From assembly GCA_036245525.1 (NCBI GenBank), contig BTPG01000008.1:28047040-28111039 (forward strand): 64,000 nucleotides of DNA, in the 5' to 3' direction. The position numbers and the translations under genes are program-made. Of this stretch, positions 30,841-42,992 are shown in pieces. The DNA is from Semisulcospira habei (lineage: Eukaryota > Mollusca > Gastropoda > Semisulcospiridae). Position 1 is the first letter of the stretch; every line of letters begins with the position of its first letter. A model generated the notes under the pieces. The model was not told where the DNA came from. It searched no databases and saw only the letters and a program-made list of their open reading frames with translations.

Positions 30841-32038
30841 TAGCAATGTGGCAACGGAAAACTGTTTCTTTGATTAGCATGTTCGAAACAAGGTCATCAA
30901 ACTGCTATCAAAATAAAGGCCTTACTTTGCCCTACCATAGCATATATAGTTATAATAACCATTGTTAATAATTTCTGCGAAAATTGGAAATACGTGAAAA
31001 ATAGTGATTTTTTCCTTAGTTTTAAGCAACATTATTTGACCCTGTGACAATGTTTTTTGTTTTTGTTTTTGTTTTGTTTTTTGAGGTCTTGTGACCATAC
31101 ACCATCATGCCACATTTGGTGTTAAGACATGATAGTGTCCGAAAAAAATCTAATGTTAAACTTTTTTACGGGCTGAAAACTAGGGTCAGTACCAGACCAA
31201 GCTATATTTTGTTCATGTCAATTTAAACAGTGAATTTATTTACTGAATACATTTTTTTCCTGATTGTGCTCAATGCGACTGGTAAACATTACCTAAAAGC
31301 TGCTTAACATGGAAATAAAAAGATTGATGAAAGTTGTGGTTTTGAGTTGCATTACATACATGTGAGGAAATAGACACACAAACCTGAAAGAAGAGACACG
31401 CCAACTTCAGTTTAGTTTCCATAAAATGTTATTTCCACCATACTATCAATACCACAAAATAATAATAAACAAACAAATCTTTATTTACAATAAAACAATT
31501 TACAAATAAGAGAAATATATTAACTGACAAATAAATATTTACACATTCAATGATTCATGCATAAATAAATTTATACAAAGTTTTCAGACTTGCGCAGTGA
31601 GCATGCACTTTATCTCTAGTGAACCCGGGCAACGAACAGATAAATAACACTAATTGTTTGTGTTTGAATGATCACACAGATAGGTGCAAGATCTTTCGTA
31701 TAATTATGGTATTATGTACAGCACCCCCCACCCCTAAAAAAAAAAGCTTTTAAAAGATTTAGTACACAACCCAATGTCAATAACTTATGTCCATTTGCAG
31801 CTTCTTCTATCAAGGTATCATAAAGGGAACCTTTGAACCATGTATGATGTAGTCTTTCACTTCCTGATGCTCAAAATAAGGCACAAATCGAAGGTCCCGA
31901 CATTCACAACCATCAGCAGTCGCCATTGTGTATCCTATTTAGCCTCGTTTTCGTTTGCGTGACCTTTGACCGCTCAGCTCATTAATTATAGTGACTATTA
32001 GGTGTTGGACTTGCCCTGCCCTCAAACTCACTGGCAAG

Positions 32039-32105
32039 GGTTAGTTAGTTATTTGGGTTTAACGCCAAGCAGGCGACTAAGGCTATCTCACGGCGGCACT
32101 GGCAG
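32039..32105 (-). repeat. SINE 3'-tail fragment
   Basis: Minus strand: ccgtgagatagccttagtcg / cctgcttggcgttaaaccc / aaataactaacta. It matches both sides of the Harbinger-type insertion at 44270-44848 and so shows the empty site. Confidence 0.6.
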
Positions 32106-32129
32106 GGGAAAGGGTTAATAATAACATGG

Positions 32130-32132
<3 letters not shown>

Positions 32133-32198
<66 letters not shown>
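32133..32198. repeat. (CT)n microsatellite
   Basis: About 66 bp of CT with one G interruption; no LINE end on either side, unlike the (GA)n arrays further right. Confidence 0.95.
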
Positions 32199-32200
<2 letters not shown>

Positions 32201-32355
32201 CTATCATTATGTGCGTTGGTTTGGTCATGGCCACTGCATTAATAATGACTCTTTAAACTGTGAAGAATGTATACAGGCTGCGGGTGATGGATCGACCTTG
32301 ACATGACAGTAAAAGATCCACCCAAACTGTAGTGTTCTCAGTGTGGGTTGAAGTG

Positions 32356-32568
32356 TTAACCCATTCACCGTCAGATATGTCAAATCTCGTTTTTGAAATC
32401 TGTGCTGCTTCAAGGGCCAAGAGCCCCAGCCGTTCACAGGAACACGGATACAGAGTGATGTCGGCAAGAGACGTAGATCTACATGAGCCCCCGCAACTGC
32501 GGGGGCTCATGTAGATATACGTCTCTTGCTGGGATCCTGTTCGGCTTTTCTCGGCATTGATGGGTTTA
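32356..32568. mobile_element. PAL-A TTAA element, copy 12
   Basis: ttaacccattcaccgtcaga at the left; hairpin 32464-32529 (gcaagagacgtagatctaca ... gtctcttgc); right end cattgatgggttta has lost the last TTAA base. Confidence 0.82.
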
Positions 32569-32887
32569 CCTATTAAATTCTAAGTTCTAAGGAGGAGGTA
32601 CCTGCATATGGCACTTTGGTATTCAAGTTAAACAATATTCTGAAGCGGGGATGGGTCAGAGATGACATAAATTGAACCACACCCTGTTGATTTTGCAGTT
32701 ACTATAATGGGACCGTGCCCTCTCTTTGGCGACTGCCTGAACCATATTTATTTATAGTCTGCTGGTACGGACAAAAGAAAAATGAATAAATAATGTGAAT
32801 TTAGACAAGAACACTGAACGTATTTGTAGGGCGATGAGAATGAATTCATTTTCAGCGACGAAGAAATAAACCATGAGGCAATAAAAA
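32569..32887. other. Unassigned sequence
   Basis: Nothing recognised. Confidence 0.4.
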
Positions 32888-33660
32888 CGCGAATTTTTCA
32901 CCGTAAAGTTTTTTTTTTTTTTGTTCGTAAATATGGTTTGTTGCGGGTTATATTGAAGTCATTTATTAGAGAATGTTATGAATAGTGTTATGACGCGTGT
33001 AAATGAAATGTTTAATCAGAATCTCACGTCGATGACTTATGACGTCATCAGTGACTCTACCATCAAGGGATGTTGGAAGTGAAAAGGGGAGCATTTGCAA
33101 AGGACATAGTTGAAAACCAGCCAGCGTGCAGTGTCAATATGGTCAGCGTGGATGAAAATCCGGCCTCTTTGGTCTTGACCTACCTTTCGTTCGTCAAAGG
33201 CACCTAAATAATTAACATGACCTGCAAACGCGAAAAGCAAACAGTTGTTTATTTTTAGGCCAGCGGCCATATTTACCTAATCAAATGGATATGGGTGTGT
33301 TCTTTATCTCTGTGTCAATCACTGGAGCACAAAATAGTTTGAAAATAATTCAAATTGAATAAAATAAGATTTATTAAGAAAATGATTTGCATCGGAAGTT
33401 CTGGTTCTCTAGTGAACTTTGTGAGTCAAATTTCTTTTGAGGCAGTTAATAACACCATAAGCAGTCCACACAACTTGTGTGGTAACAAATCTCGTAGGAA
33501 ATTTGCTTCTCAGAGTGTGTCCAGTTTAGCTAATTTTCACCAAGGGCAATAACTCTTCCAATTATTATGTGAAGATAGTACCCTCAACAACTGAAGTAAG
33601 CAGTTTTTGTTGTTGTTGTAAGGTTGGCTCTTTGTGCGGGTACATTTACCGACACATTTT
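32888..33660. repeat. Long dispersed repeat, copy 2
   Basis: Same orientation and order as 3564-4390. Confidence 0.75.
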
Positions 33661-33965
33661 GCGTTTTTATTGCCTCTGAGTATAGTACTGTTAAAAGCAG
33701 AGATGTCAAATTGTGAAAGTGACGTATGCCCTCAAGGTGATAACATAATTGTTGTTGACCAAAGGCAGGACTCCTGAAGAACATTAGGAATAATAGATGC
33801 GTGTGTCTACGGCTGTTATCCCAACATTCACCTCTTTACTGCTTTTCGGCGTTTGCTCCAGTATTTAAATTTCAGCATCGTAAAATTGAAACGAAGTCAT
33901 TGCTGACATAACCATTGAAATCACTTCCAGACTGTCCGAAGCATGAAATATAACGAGCTCAATTG
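33661..33965. other. Unassigned sequence
   Basis: Nothing recognised. Confidence 0.4.
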
Positions 33966-33969
33966 CAAG

Positions 33970-34061
33970 AGTGAGCCTAGTCCTGCGCCAGCCACTAAGC
34001 AAGGTGCTCCGCTATAGCGGAACACCTTGCTTAGTGACTGGCGCAAGACTAAGCTCACTCA
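33970..34061. mobile_element. PAL-F palindrome
   Basis: gagtgagcctagtcctgcgc / cagccactaagcaaggtg mirrored at 34017-34061; centre tccgctatagcgga. Nearly perfect 45-bp arms; only copy in the window. Confidence 0.8.
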
Positions 34062-34761
34062 TGCAAACGGCCCAATCGGCTCATGAGAATTTGTCCATTT
34101 TGCGGATGGAATGGACTTAACAAGCGACTAAGCAGCTGAACGTGACCCTCTTCTTGATGTGTCTAGACGCCCAGCTCAGAGATGTGCAAGAGACAAATTA
34201 TTTTAGAGCCACCTCATATATCAAGGGATTGTGAGATTTGATGTCTCCTTCTGGCAAGAAACTGTCTCATTTACATCTGAGTTCCTAAGTGGCTGAAGTT
34301 TCTTTAGGGTGCAGCCCGCACCATGCTCGAGGCAGCTTTATTCGTCTGCCAGACTCGATCATTAATATTTGTCGTCTGCTGGACCTCAGGCCACCTGTTG
34401 ACACGTTGGGCGTGTTCAGAAGAAGCTTTACGGCAAATTGAAACCAACCGCGCTGATAACTTGCTGAATACGGCTATGTGTACATACGGGGCTGTTTCAT
34501 TGATCCCGGGTGATCGTGTAGATAGCATTGCCTTCGCATTGTGACCGGACGCAGTTCAAGTTCAGACGAATGTTGAAGCACGTACAATAACCTTACTCTT
34601 TCTGTGGAAACCACCGATGAAAATGTACCCGAGCCTTGCTTGCATTCTGAGGCATAGAAATCTCACTCTGTCTCTGTATTATCACCTGTGTTGGTCTGGA
34701 CATGCTAACTGCTTCTTGCGCACATTGGTGTTACATATGTGCGTGCAATGTTGCAAGATCA
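34062..34761. other. Unassigned sequence
   Basis: Overlapping 73-74 codon frames on both strands near 34304-34544 resemble nothing known. A lone 'ccaatcggctcatgagaatt' near 34070 may be PAL-A debris. Confidence 0.35.
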
Positions 34762-35440
34762 ATGAATGAATCAATGAATCAATGAAACTTTATTTTACAA
34801 CGGTTAAGGCATTGACATGGTCATCGACACAGCCATTTTACAAACCTGCCGTTGCTAACAACTACAAGACTATCTACAAATGTACATACACATAAGTAAA
34901 ACATAATACTTGCAGACAATTGACAACACTGTTCACATAGGCAAACATACTCATAGACTCTCAGACACCCCCACTCCCGCCCCCCCCCCCTACCCACTCC
35001 ACACACACACAGGGCTAAGTAGTTCAAATGATAAATGAAAAGGATAACAGGCTTAATTGGGAATAAATAGGACCCAGCATAGAAAGAGACATATAAGTCA
35101 TGTAGTTAAGGCATCCCTACGAGTGATCCACGAAATATTTGCAGATACCCTTTTAAAACAGGCTAGCGAGGAGGCGGATTTTACATGGTCGGGAAGAGCA
35201 TTCCAGATATGTGTCCCCGAGAAGGATAAGATGGTTTTATATAGATCGATCCTTGGTTTTGGGACTATGAAAAACCTTCTGATGTTTCCAAGCTTGGACT
35301 CAGACTTACAGAACAAAGTGGAGATGTACTCAGGTGTTTTGCGCTTCCACACAAGATACAAACGAGAGCTGGTTTGTGATTTTGAACCTTACGGTTTCCA
35401 GCCGTAAGGTCCAAAATCATAAATCAGCTCTCATCACTTT
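34762..35440 (-). pseudogene. LINE 3' fragment (subfamily Y)
   Basis: Minus strand, 3' end at the left: (TTCATTGA)n tail, AATAAAG, then the stem CAACGG (34798-34803)/CCGTTG (34849-34854). The coding part at 35098-35361 gives LINE C-terminal residues (VPKPRIDLYKTILSFSGTHIWNALP, shown in part). A PAL-E palindrome sits at its upstream edge (35365-35435). Confidence 0.75.
35365..35435. mobile_element. PAL-E palindrome, copy 2
   Basis: gagctggtttgtgattttga ... tccaaaatcataaatcagct; centre cttacggtttccagccgtaa. Confidence 0.75.
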
Positions 35441-35585
35441 TTTGTCCATGAGGGTCTGTTTCATGTAAAGATTAAACGATCTGGAATGGGAACTACGTCG
35501 CAGAAACTGTAAGTGAAAGGCTGCCAACTTTTCGGAATAACGTCTTGAAGAACACTACTGGGAAATACAGATACACACTGGGTTG
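35441..35585. other. Unassigned sequence
   Basis: Nothing recognised. Confidence 0.35.
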
Positions 35586-35594
35586 ACTAATGCC

Positions 35595-35660
35595 AAAAAA
35601 GATAATCGTGAGTCCCTGCAGCATGCAGGGTCTCATGAGCATCTACGCCTCTTGCAGATG
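35595..35660. repeat. Decayed PAL-A hairpin, copy 13
   Basis: gtgagtccctgcagcatgca / gggtctcatgagcatctacg. Confidence 0.6.
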
Positions 35661-35756
35661 GATAAAGTTTCGCTTATGAACCTTACGTTGTAGGTACAAT
35701 TAGTGGAATCGTGCCAGTGTAGATTTCTCAGCACAATACTGAAGTGCTTCGTACCG

Positions 35757-35852
35757 TACCCACTCTGCAAAAGGTCCTCGGGCCGACAAATGGTGTTGCG
35801 CGGGCACACGATGATCAACATCGGCCCGAGGACCTATTGTTTGCTGAGATAA
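35757..35852. mobile_element. PAL-D element, copy 4
   Basis: ctgcaaaaggtcctcgggcc ... catcggcccgaggacctatt; subfamily with gaggac in place of gatggc, changed on both arms. Confidence 0.65.
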
Positions 35853-36035
35853 GTAGTGCGGGTGTATGTTTTGTTCTTTTTCGTTTCGCGGTAGGTCGTG
35901 TGGGCGCATTGAAGAAATGAAAGAAACTAAAGAAAACTCTTGGGTGTGCGAGTTCTCTGTCCTGAGCTATTTTTCTATTGGTTGATTCATTGTTCTGATG
36001 CAATAACAAGGATAAAGGCCCTACACGTTGTATAG

Positions 36036-36108
36036 TTTGTGCTGGTATATGATTTTGGACCTTACGGCTGAAGCCGTAAGGTCCACAATCACAGATCAGC
36101 ACACAAAC
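36036..36108. mobile_element. PAL-E palindrome, copy 3
   Basis: gtttgtgctggtatatgatt ... aatcacagatcagcacacaa; centre ccttacggctgaagccgtaa. Confidence 0.82.
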
Positions 36109-36535
36109 GAGGAGGTGAGCACCACCCAACCTATCCTGCAGCATCCGTTTGCACGCCACACAGAGAAAAGACATCAACGTTTGGGATGAAAGGCTCTATC
36201 GTGCCAGCCCATTTCAGTCTGCATTGCGTCCCACAATGACTGGGCAGTTCTTTATTCTTTTATTCTTACAATGCGGATGTAGTGTTTCATTGAAAGACCA
36301 GGCGACTGACAGGTCAATGTTATTCATCTGAAAGGCTACAAATACTATATTTGTCCCATTTGCGATGTGTGAAGGCATGCAGGATAGACCTCATGAGAAT
36401 CTTTGACGCTTGTCGATGGTCCCTTTGCGTGACTACTAACTGGCTCTGAAGCACATGTGTCTTTTGCAAACTATTTACCAGTTGCTTGAAACTTCCTGGA
36501 ATAACTCACTGGATTTCATTATCCAATTCTGATTC
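36109..36535. other. Unassigned, with PAL-A debris
   Basis: ggatagacctcatgagaatc near 36382 may be an old PAL-A half. No gene. Confidence 0.35.
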
Positions 36536-36667
<132 letters not shown>

Positions 36668-36850
36668 TGAACGAATGAATGAATGATACTTTATTTCTCA
36701 AGGATGGAAACAATAGGCGCACAGGCCTCTTTTCATGTTTGTCCTTGCTAAGCTACAACATTAAAAGCAACATTAACAGAATATGTTAACAGCACAAAAC
36801 AAGCGGCTACACCCACAGGTCACTTTTGTTACATTCCAAAGTCGCTGAAG

Positions 36851-36852
<2 letters not shown>

Positions 36853-36922
<70 letters not shown>
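36853..36922. repeat. (CA)n microsatellite inside LINE A 3' UTR
   Basis: About 70 bp of CA. Confidence 0.95.
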
Positions 36923-36925
<3 letters not shown>

Positions 36926-37799
36926 CAAAATGACAGGGTCTTGGGGAGGGGGGGGGGGGTGCGATGTAAAGTGTGTTTACTTGAAAGCAACTGCACTCTT
37001 ATGATACAGCTACTCATGTGTAGGAATTTAGTGAGCAGGCAAAACACTACGATAAAGAGAGATATTATGTAAAAACTAACAAGTGCAAAACGGAGGACCA
37101 CAGGAAATCATTGACATGGCTCTTTTGACATATTATCTACGCTTCTTTCAAGTTTGCTCAGAGATGTATTTAAAAGCTTTCATCCTAAACAATGGAATAT
37201 GTCTCGTTTGCTGTATATGTGGAGGAAGTGAGTTCCATGAATAGGCACCCGCGTACGAAAGGTTAAACAAGTCAATTCGGGGCCGTTCATTGACGAGACT
37301 GTTTCTCAAAGTGCTGTAAACCCTTTCGCTCTCAGTGAAAAGCTTAGCCAGGTAGAGGGGGGCTTTCCCGTTCAGTGCTTTGTGCATAAGTACGCACTTA
37401 TTTAACGTAAGGTGTTGATGTAAAGGAAGGAGCCATGTTGCCTGAAGCTTTTCCTCCAAAGTTAGAGAGGGGATTGGGAGGATCAGTTTAACTGCGCGAT
37501 ATATAGAGTATTAATCCGCTTAAGGTTAGCCTTACTACAGCCGTCCCAAATAGTAGATGCGTAGTCAATGTGAGGTTTTATGTAGGAGTTGAAAAATAGC
37601 TTTCGTGTCTTAGTATCAATGATAGATTTTAATCTTGACAGTAAAAATAGCTTCTTTGATAATGTTTTTCCTAGTTGTGTTAGATGGGGCAACCATCACA
37701 GTTGGTCATCAACAATTACCACGAGGAGGCGATATTCCTTGACTTGCTCAATGGGAACTGAATCAAAAGAGTCTAAGTGAATGGGGGCGGAGCTGGGGT

Positions 37800-38728
37800 G
37801 GGTTGCATATGCTTGCTTAGCGCGCAAATTTCTTGCTTAGCGCTAAGTTCACAAGCTTAGCTGAAAATGTGCGTTGCATGAGCGTGCTTATCTGCTGGAG
37901 CGAGCTTAGTGGCGTGCTTAATTCTAAGGACGGTCCCCCCCCCCCCCCCGCCCGTGCGTAGCGGCGTGCTTAGCTGAGGAAGAGTTCTTAGCTGCCGTGT
38001 TAACGCGAGAACGGAAATGTGAATTCACTCTCTTAAACCTTGTGGCAGAAACAGCCTTCCATCTAGGATAGAGAAGGAGGAACACGAAATGTACGTGGGA
38101 ACGCACGGACCCCCCACCCAGCCTCGTCTCACGGACATCTGGGAATTATCGGTGAGGAGTCTGCATAACTGATTCAACTGACCCTGCACACCGATGGGTA
38201 TAACCCAACACCAGCCGTTGTCAGAGAAACATGATAGATCCTCATAATATGGGAGCCTACTACACGGTAGTCCTTAACTAATGTACATCTACATTAGACT
38301 TGAGACATAGATCCTCATACTATGGGAGCCTACACGGTACTCCTTAACTAATGTACGTCTACATTAGACTGACAAGCAGGGTTGCCTGCACGAAAAATTT
38401 GCCATTCTTTCTCTCTTGACTTCTTTTTTCCATCGCCGCCATTTCACCGGCGTTTTGTCTACTTTGTTTCCGTTAGGTCAGAAGAAGCGAAAACCGTGCG
38501 TTTTTATTGGCCGATTTCTACAATCTATGATGACGTAGGGGAGAACCCCACCATAAGCTATAAATAACCTATCCCCGCTCGCTAAGAACTCGTTCGGAGC
38601 TACGCACATCGCTAAGTCGCTCCATGCAACAGAAAACACTCGCGCACTAAGCAAGAGCTTTACTAAGCAAGAAAGACCTTAAGTCAGCGAGCTTAACACA
38701 CTATATTTAAGCACGCTACATGCAACCC
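37800..38728. mobile_element. 929-bp terminal-inverted-repeat element inserted in LINE A
   Basis: Ends gggttgcatatgcttgctta and its mirror at 38709-38728 (aagcacgctacatgcaaccc). It splits the LINE between TTRQKHQ and LDS.P.EQV, as shown by the uninterrupted LINE B. GCTTAGC-like motifs repeat through the left 180 bp. No transposase seen; no clean target duplication found. Confidence 0.72.
38234..38370. repeat. Two about 65-bp direct repeats inside the inserted element
   Basis: atagatcctcata.tatggga units start at 38234 and 38307 and both end in acattagact. Confidence 0.8.
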
Positions 38729-40063
38729 ACTCCTGATGCTTTTGGCGTGTTGTGATTAGCATGCTTTTCGTTTTGGATGGATTAACAAGCATTTGATTAT
38801 TTTTGCACGACAGTGAGACCTCCTGAAGACTAAGCTGAAGATTGCTTGATATTTCAGGTACAGTTTTCCCGCCAGCGTGAAGAGTTGAATCATCGGCAAA
38901 CATTCGGTATTTGGATTGGATATATGAAGTGGAAGATCATTTATAAACAAACAGAAAAGTAACGGCCCTAGTATGGATCCCTGGGGCACGCCATACTCAA
39001 CACGCTTTTTAGAAGAGAAGATAGCATTGATGTACACAGTTTGAATTCTCCCTATGATATATGAACGAAAGAATGAGAGTGTCCCTGGGCTGTTATTGTT
39101 AAAGTAGCAGTCTAGTTTTTCTAATACAATTTCGTGGTTTATAAGGTCGAACGCTTTTTTAGGTCTAGAAAGACAGCACCAGACATTTTGTTTCTGTTGA
39201 TGTTGAGCAGTCAAGTGTCAATCATATGAACCAAGGCAGTGTGACACGAATGTTTAGAGCATAAAACCAGATTGATATTTTATTCAGGAGATACTTTTCT
39301 TCCAGGAATTCGAGATGTTTGTGTACATGCTTCTAATTAGACTTCGACAGAATAGATAGTATGGATATAGGCCGAAAATTATTTGGATCAGATGTGTCTT
39401 TTGTTTTGGGTATCGGAACCACTTTAGATTTTTTGAAAGACGCCGGAAATTTTTTTTTTTGAATACATAGGTTGTAAATATAGGTTAAGCTTTCCACAAT
39501 GTATGGAAGAGAAAGTTCGAGGTTAAAACCATTGATACGATCAATGCCAGCTGACTTTTTGTTCTTGAGACTAGAGATAAATCTGCCCACTTCATGTACA
39601 GCGATGAAGGGGATATTAAAAGCATCGCCCGCGGACAGTCTTTGCTTACAAAAGTCAGTAAGCTTCTGCGATGGGACATGTTCCACCTGATCCAAACCTT
39701 CAGGATGTAGTAAAGATTTCGGGGCTAAGATGAAGTGGTCGTTAAAAGCATCGACTGTAAGGTTGAAAGTCGTATTTGCAACAATTTTTACTATTGTTAG
39801 TTAGTAAGTTTAAAACTTTCCATATTGAAGACGGATTCCCGCCACGTATGGTTTTCTCTACCAGTGCTTCTTGTGCCTCCCGGATAAGGTATTTGACTCT
39901 GTTACGTAACCTTTTGAACTCAATAAAATCTTTGTCCCGCTTGGCTCGATTTCTGGCTTCCATGGTTTGTTTAATCTCCTCCGTAATCCAGGTGAGGGGC
40001 TCACGGCACCGGACTCGTTTCCTTTTCAAAGGGACATGCTTATTTAGCACTCGAGGAACAGCT

Positions 40064-40317
<254 letters not shown>

Positions 40318-40366
<49 letters not shown>
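40318..40366. repeat. (GA)n array
   Basis: About 49 bp, upstream of the short LINE fragment. Confidence 0.95.
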
Positions 40367-40370
<4 letters not shown>

Positions 40371-40686
40371 CCGTGGTAGGGAGGATACCGATAATGATGA
40401 CAACGACGACGATGATGATGATGCAGGTACTTTACTTCTCAAGGGCAAAATGATAAAACAGCCAAGCATAATGCGGACAGAGACAAAGGAAAGAAGTAGG
40501 CATACGCTTTCTTAAATCCAGACTAAAAAAGGTGAATCGAAAGCATGTACAAAAAAACAACAACGAACAAACAAAACAAAAACATCAACAACAAAAAACA
40601 ACTCACATAGCAAGCAACACAATTAAAAAGAACAATTACATCACAGGCATGCTATTTCCACCTCCGCCGCATCTCTCTCTCTCTCT
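40367..40686. other. Unassigned, A-rich
   Basis: gtactttacttctcaagggc near 40426 may be a further old LINE tail. (CT)n at 40671-40686 borders the next LINE. Confidence 0.4.
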
Positions 40687-41912
40687 TGGCTTGACTTCGC
40701 GAACGAAGATTTTATAGGAGTTGCCCACGACGTCTGCAGGCTTGTTCGTGTTTGCGGAGGCCAATCCAGGACAGGCAGGTTCGACCGCAGTGGCTGCAGG
40801 GGGAGGTATGGCCAGGGTTCTGAGTTGCGGCATCTCTGTTTTTTCTCCTGAGCCGCTAGCTCTGCGAGAGTCCTCAAAGGAGACAGCTGCCTTGTAAATG
40901 GTGGAGCGCCAGGTGTCACGGTCCACAGCAAGCGAAGACCACTGGAGGTGGTCGATTTGGCAGGCACTAAGTGACATTTTGAGACAGTCTTTGTATCTCT
41001 TCTTTGGTGCCCCTCTGTCACGGTGTCCAGTAGCACGCTCGCCGAACAGGGTGATCTTTGGTAGGCGATGATCCTCCATCCTGGAGACATGCCCCGCCCA
41101 GCGGAGCTGTGTCCGCAGCAGCAAAACCTCGATGCTCACAGTTTCAGCCTGTTCAAAGACCTCGACGTTGGTGACATAGTCACTCCAATGAATGCCCAGG
41201 ATGGTGCGCAGGCAGCGCTGGTGGAAGCGTTCGAGGAGTCGTAGTTGGCTGCGGTAGAGGGCCCAGGACTCGGAACCATACAGCAGGGTGGTGAGGACCA
41301 CAGCTCTGTACACGCTGATCTTGGTGCCTGTTTTCAGCTGTTGATTGTGCCACATCTGCTTGAAAAGTCGCCTGAAAGCGCTGTTCGCTTTTGCCAGCCT
41401 GCTGTCAAGCTCCTTGTCCAGCTTGGCGTCCGACGTGATAATGCAGCCAAGGTAAGTAAACTGGTGCACTGACTTTAGTTCAGACTCGCCAATGGTGATG
41501 TGAGGAGGGCGATACAATGTCTTGGGTGCCGGCTGATGGAGGACCTCTGTCTTTTTCAGACTGAGTCTCGAGTCCAAAGAGCTGGGCAGCGTCTGCGAAG
41601 CAGGACGTGATGCGCTGCAGGGCTCTCTCTGTGTGTGCAACGAGGGCAGCGTCATCAGCAAAAAGCAGCTCACGAATCAGTTGGTCTAGGGTTTTGGTGT
41701 GGGCCTGCAGTCGACTGAGGTTGAACAGGCTGCCATCGAGACGATACCTGATGTACACTGCATTGTCATCATCGAGGTCCACTGTGGCCTGCTTCAACAT
41801 CATGCTAAAAAAGATGGTGAAGAGGGTCGGTGCCAGCACGCAGCCCTGCTTTACGCCGTTGAGAATAGGCAATGGTTCTGAGAGGTCATTGTTGAGTCTG
41901 ACCTGGCCTTGC
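40687..41912 (-). pseudogene. LINE G: reverse transcriptase C-terminal half, frameshifted
   Basis: Minus strand. 41480-41872 carries GVKQGCVLAPTLF and LLFADDAALVAHT (reverse transcriptase motifs); a frameshift near 41560-41600 moves to 40687-41673 with LKKTEVLHQPAP, FTYLGCIITSDAKLD, HQRCLRTILGIHW, LRWAGHVSRMEDHRLPK and a tail ending [10 protein letters not shown]. It is truncated at 41912 by another LINE. The 3' terminus equals that of 553-725. Non-LTR retrotransposon; clade not resolved. Confidence 0.85.
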
Positions 41913-42625
41913 TGGTCCTCCGCCGCATCGGTCAGATCAGAAAATACCTCACTACCGAAGCTGCCACCAAACTCGCTGTCTCTCTCATCTTATCTCGCAT
42001 CGACTACTGCAACTCTCTCCTTTCCGGCCTTCCTCACTCTACCACTCTCACTCTTCAGCGCGTCCAGAACAATGCTGCCCGCCTCGTCCTCAGAAAGAAA
42101 AAATCCGACCACATCACTCCCCTGCTCAAGCTCCTTCACTGGCTCCCCATCCCCCAACGCATCTAATACAAGATTCTGTCTCTCTGCTACAAATCCCTGA
42201 ACAACTACGCTCCTACCTATCTCCCCAACTTACTTCACCCCTACACTCCTTCTCGCTCCCTCCGCTCCGCCTCCGACCCTCTCCGCCTCCTCATCCCCCG
42301 CACCAAACTCAGCACTTTCGGCCCCCGCTCCTTCTCCGTCTACGGTCCATCCACCTGGAACACCCTCCCACTCTCTCTCCATCAGAAACACTCTCTCTCC
42401 TCCTTCCAGTCCGCCCTCAAAACTCACCTCTTTCAACAGTTCTAGCACTATATCACCACACACCCCACCCCAAGCTGACCGTCGTAATGTATTTTCACTA
42501 TTTGTGGTACGTGAGTCATTGTCTAAAGCGTGCGCATGCGTGTGCGAGTTGTGAGTGCGCGCTTAGAGTTATAATTATTATAAGATAAGCGCATTATAAA
42601 TACCGTAATTATTATTATTTTATTA
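41906..42625 (+). pseudogene. LINE H: CR1/L2-like C-terminal fragment
   Basis: Plus frame gives LRRIGQIRKYLTTEAATKLA, SRIDYCNSLLSGLP, LQRVQNNAARLVLRKKKSDH, LHWLPIPQRI, one stop at about 42164, then YKILSLCYKSLN and TFGPRSFSVYGPSTWNTLP, ending near 42445. This is the conserved C-terminal region of CR1/L2-type reverse transcriptases. The 3' UTR ends in ATT repeats (42610-42625). Confidence 0.82.
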
Positions 42626-42824
42626 CTACGTGTTTCTTTCTTTGTTGTGATTTTCCTTGTATTCCTTGTATATTGTGCGGATGGCATCATTTATGTGCCT
42701 GCCTGTGATTTTTTTACCCCATGGTTTAATGCCATAAATGAGAAAATCAAAGTCCAGGATAGATTTTGGATCCTGTGATCTGGTGTCTACATGTTTGTGT
42801 TGCATGTACTGAGATATGGTCGTG
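42626..42824. other. Unassigned sequence
   Basis: An 83-codon minus frame covers 42626-42877 but runs into the PAL-A element and resembles nothing I can name. Confidence 0.35.
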
Positions 42825-42972
42825 TTAACCGCTTCACTGCCGGAACATAACGGGAAACATCCAAATGCAAGAGTCATAGCTCCTCATGAGCTCCCGCAGT
42901 TGCGGGGCCTCATGAGGATCTATGCCTCTTGCTGAAACCACTGTGTATCCATGTTCCTTGGACGCCTGGGGA
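42825..42972. mobile_element. PAL-A TTAA element, copy 14
   Basis: ttaaccgcttcactgccgga at the left; hairpin 42867-42932 (gcaagagtcatagctcctca ... tatgcctcttgc). Confidence 0.82.
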
Positions 42973-42992
42973 ACTCTTATAACTAGGTTGTA

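Larger units (their letters stand above)
30424..31996. mobile_element. Possible 1.6-kb element with diverged inverted ends
   Basis: gtttgacgaaagcgaggcta near 30448 and gcaaacgaaaacgaggctaa (minus strand) near 31948 lie in mirrored arms of about 80 bp that also share 'aatgag..tga' and 'atggcg'. No transposase is visible; the interior is AT-rich and holds the PAL-J element. Could equally be two independent repeat copies. Confidence 0.35.

Noticed and set aside
34304..34544. Overlapping 73- and 74-codon frames
   Set aside because: Mutual antisense shadows without any recognisable domain.
36036..36108. GC-rich hairpins resembling bacterial terminators
   Set aside because: The context is eukaryotic, the stems lack T-tracts, and they recur as dispersed families.
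42626..42877. 83-codon minus frame with a charged C-terminus
   Set aside because: Runs into a PAL-A element; no homology recognised; too short to support.
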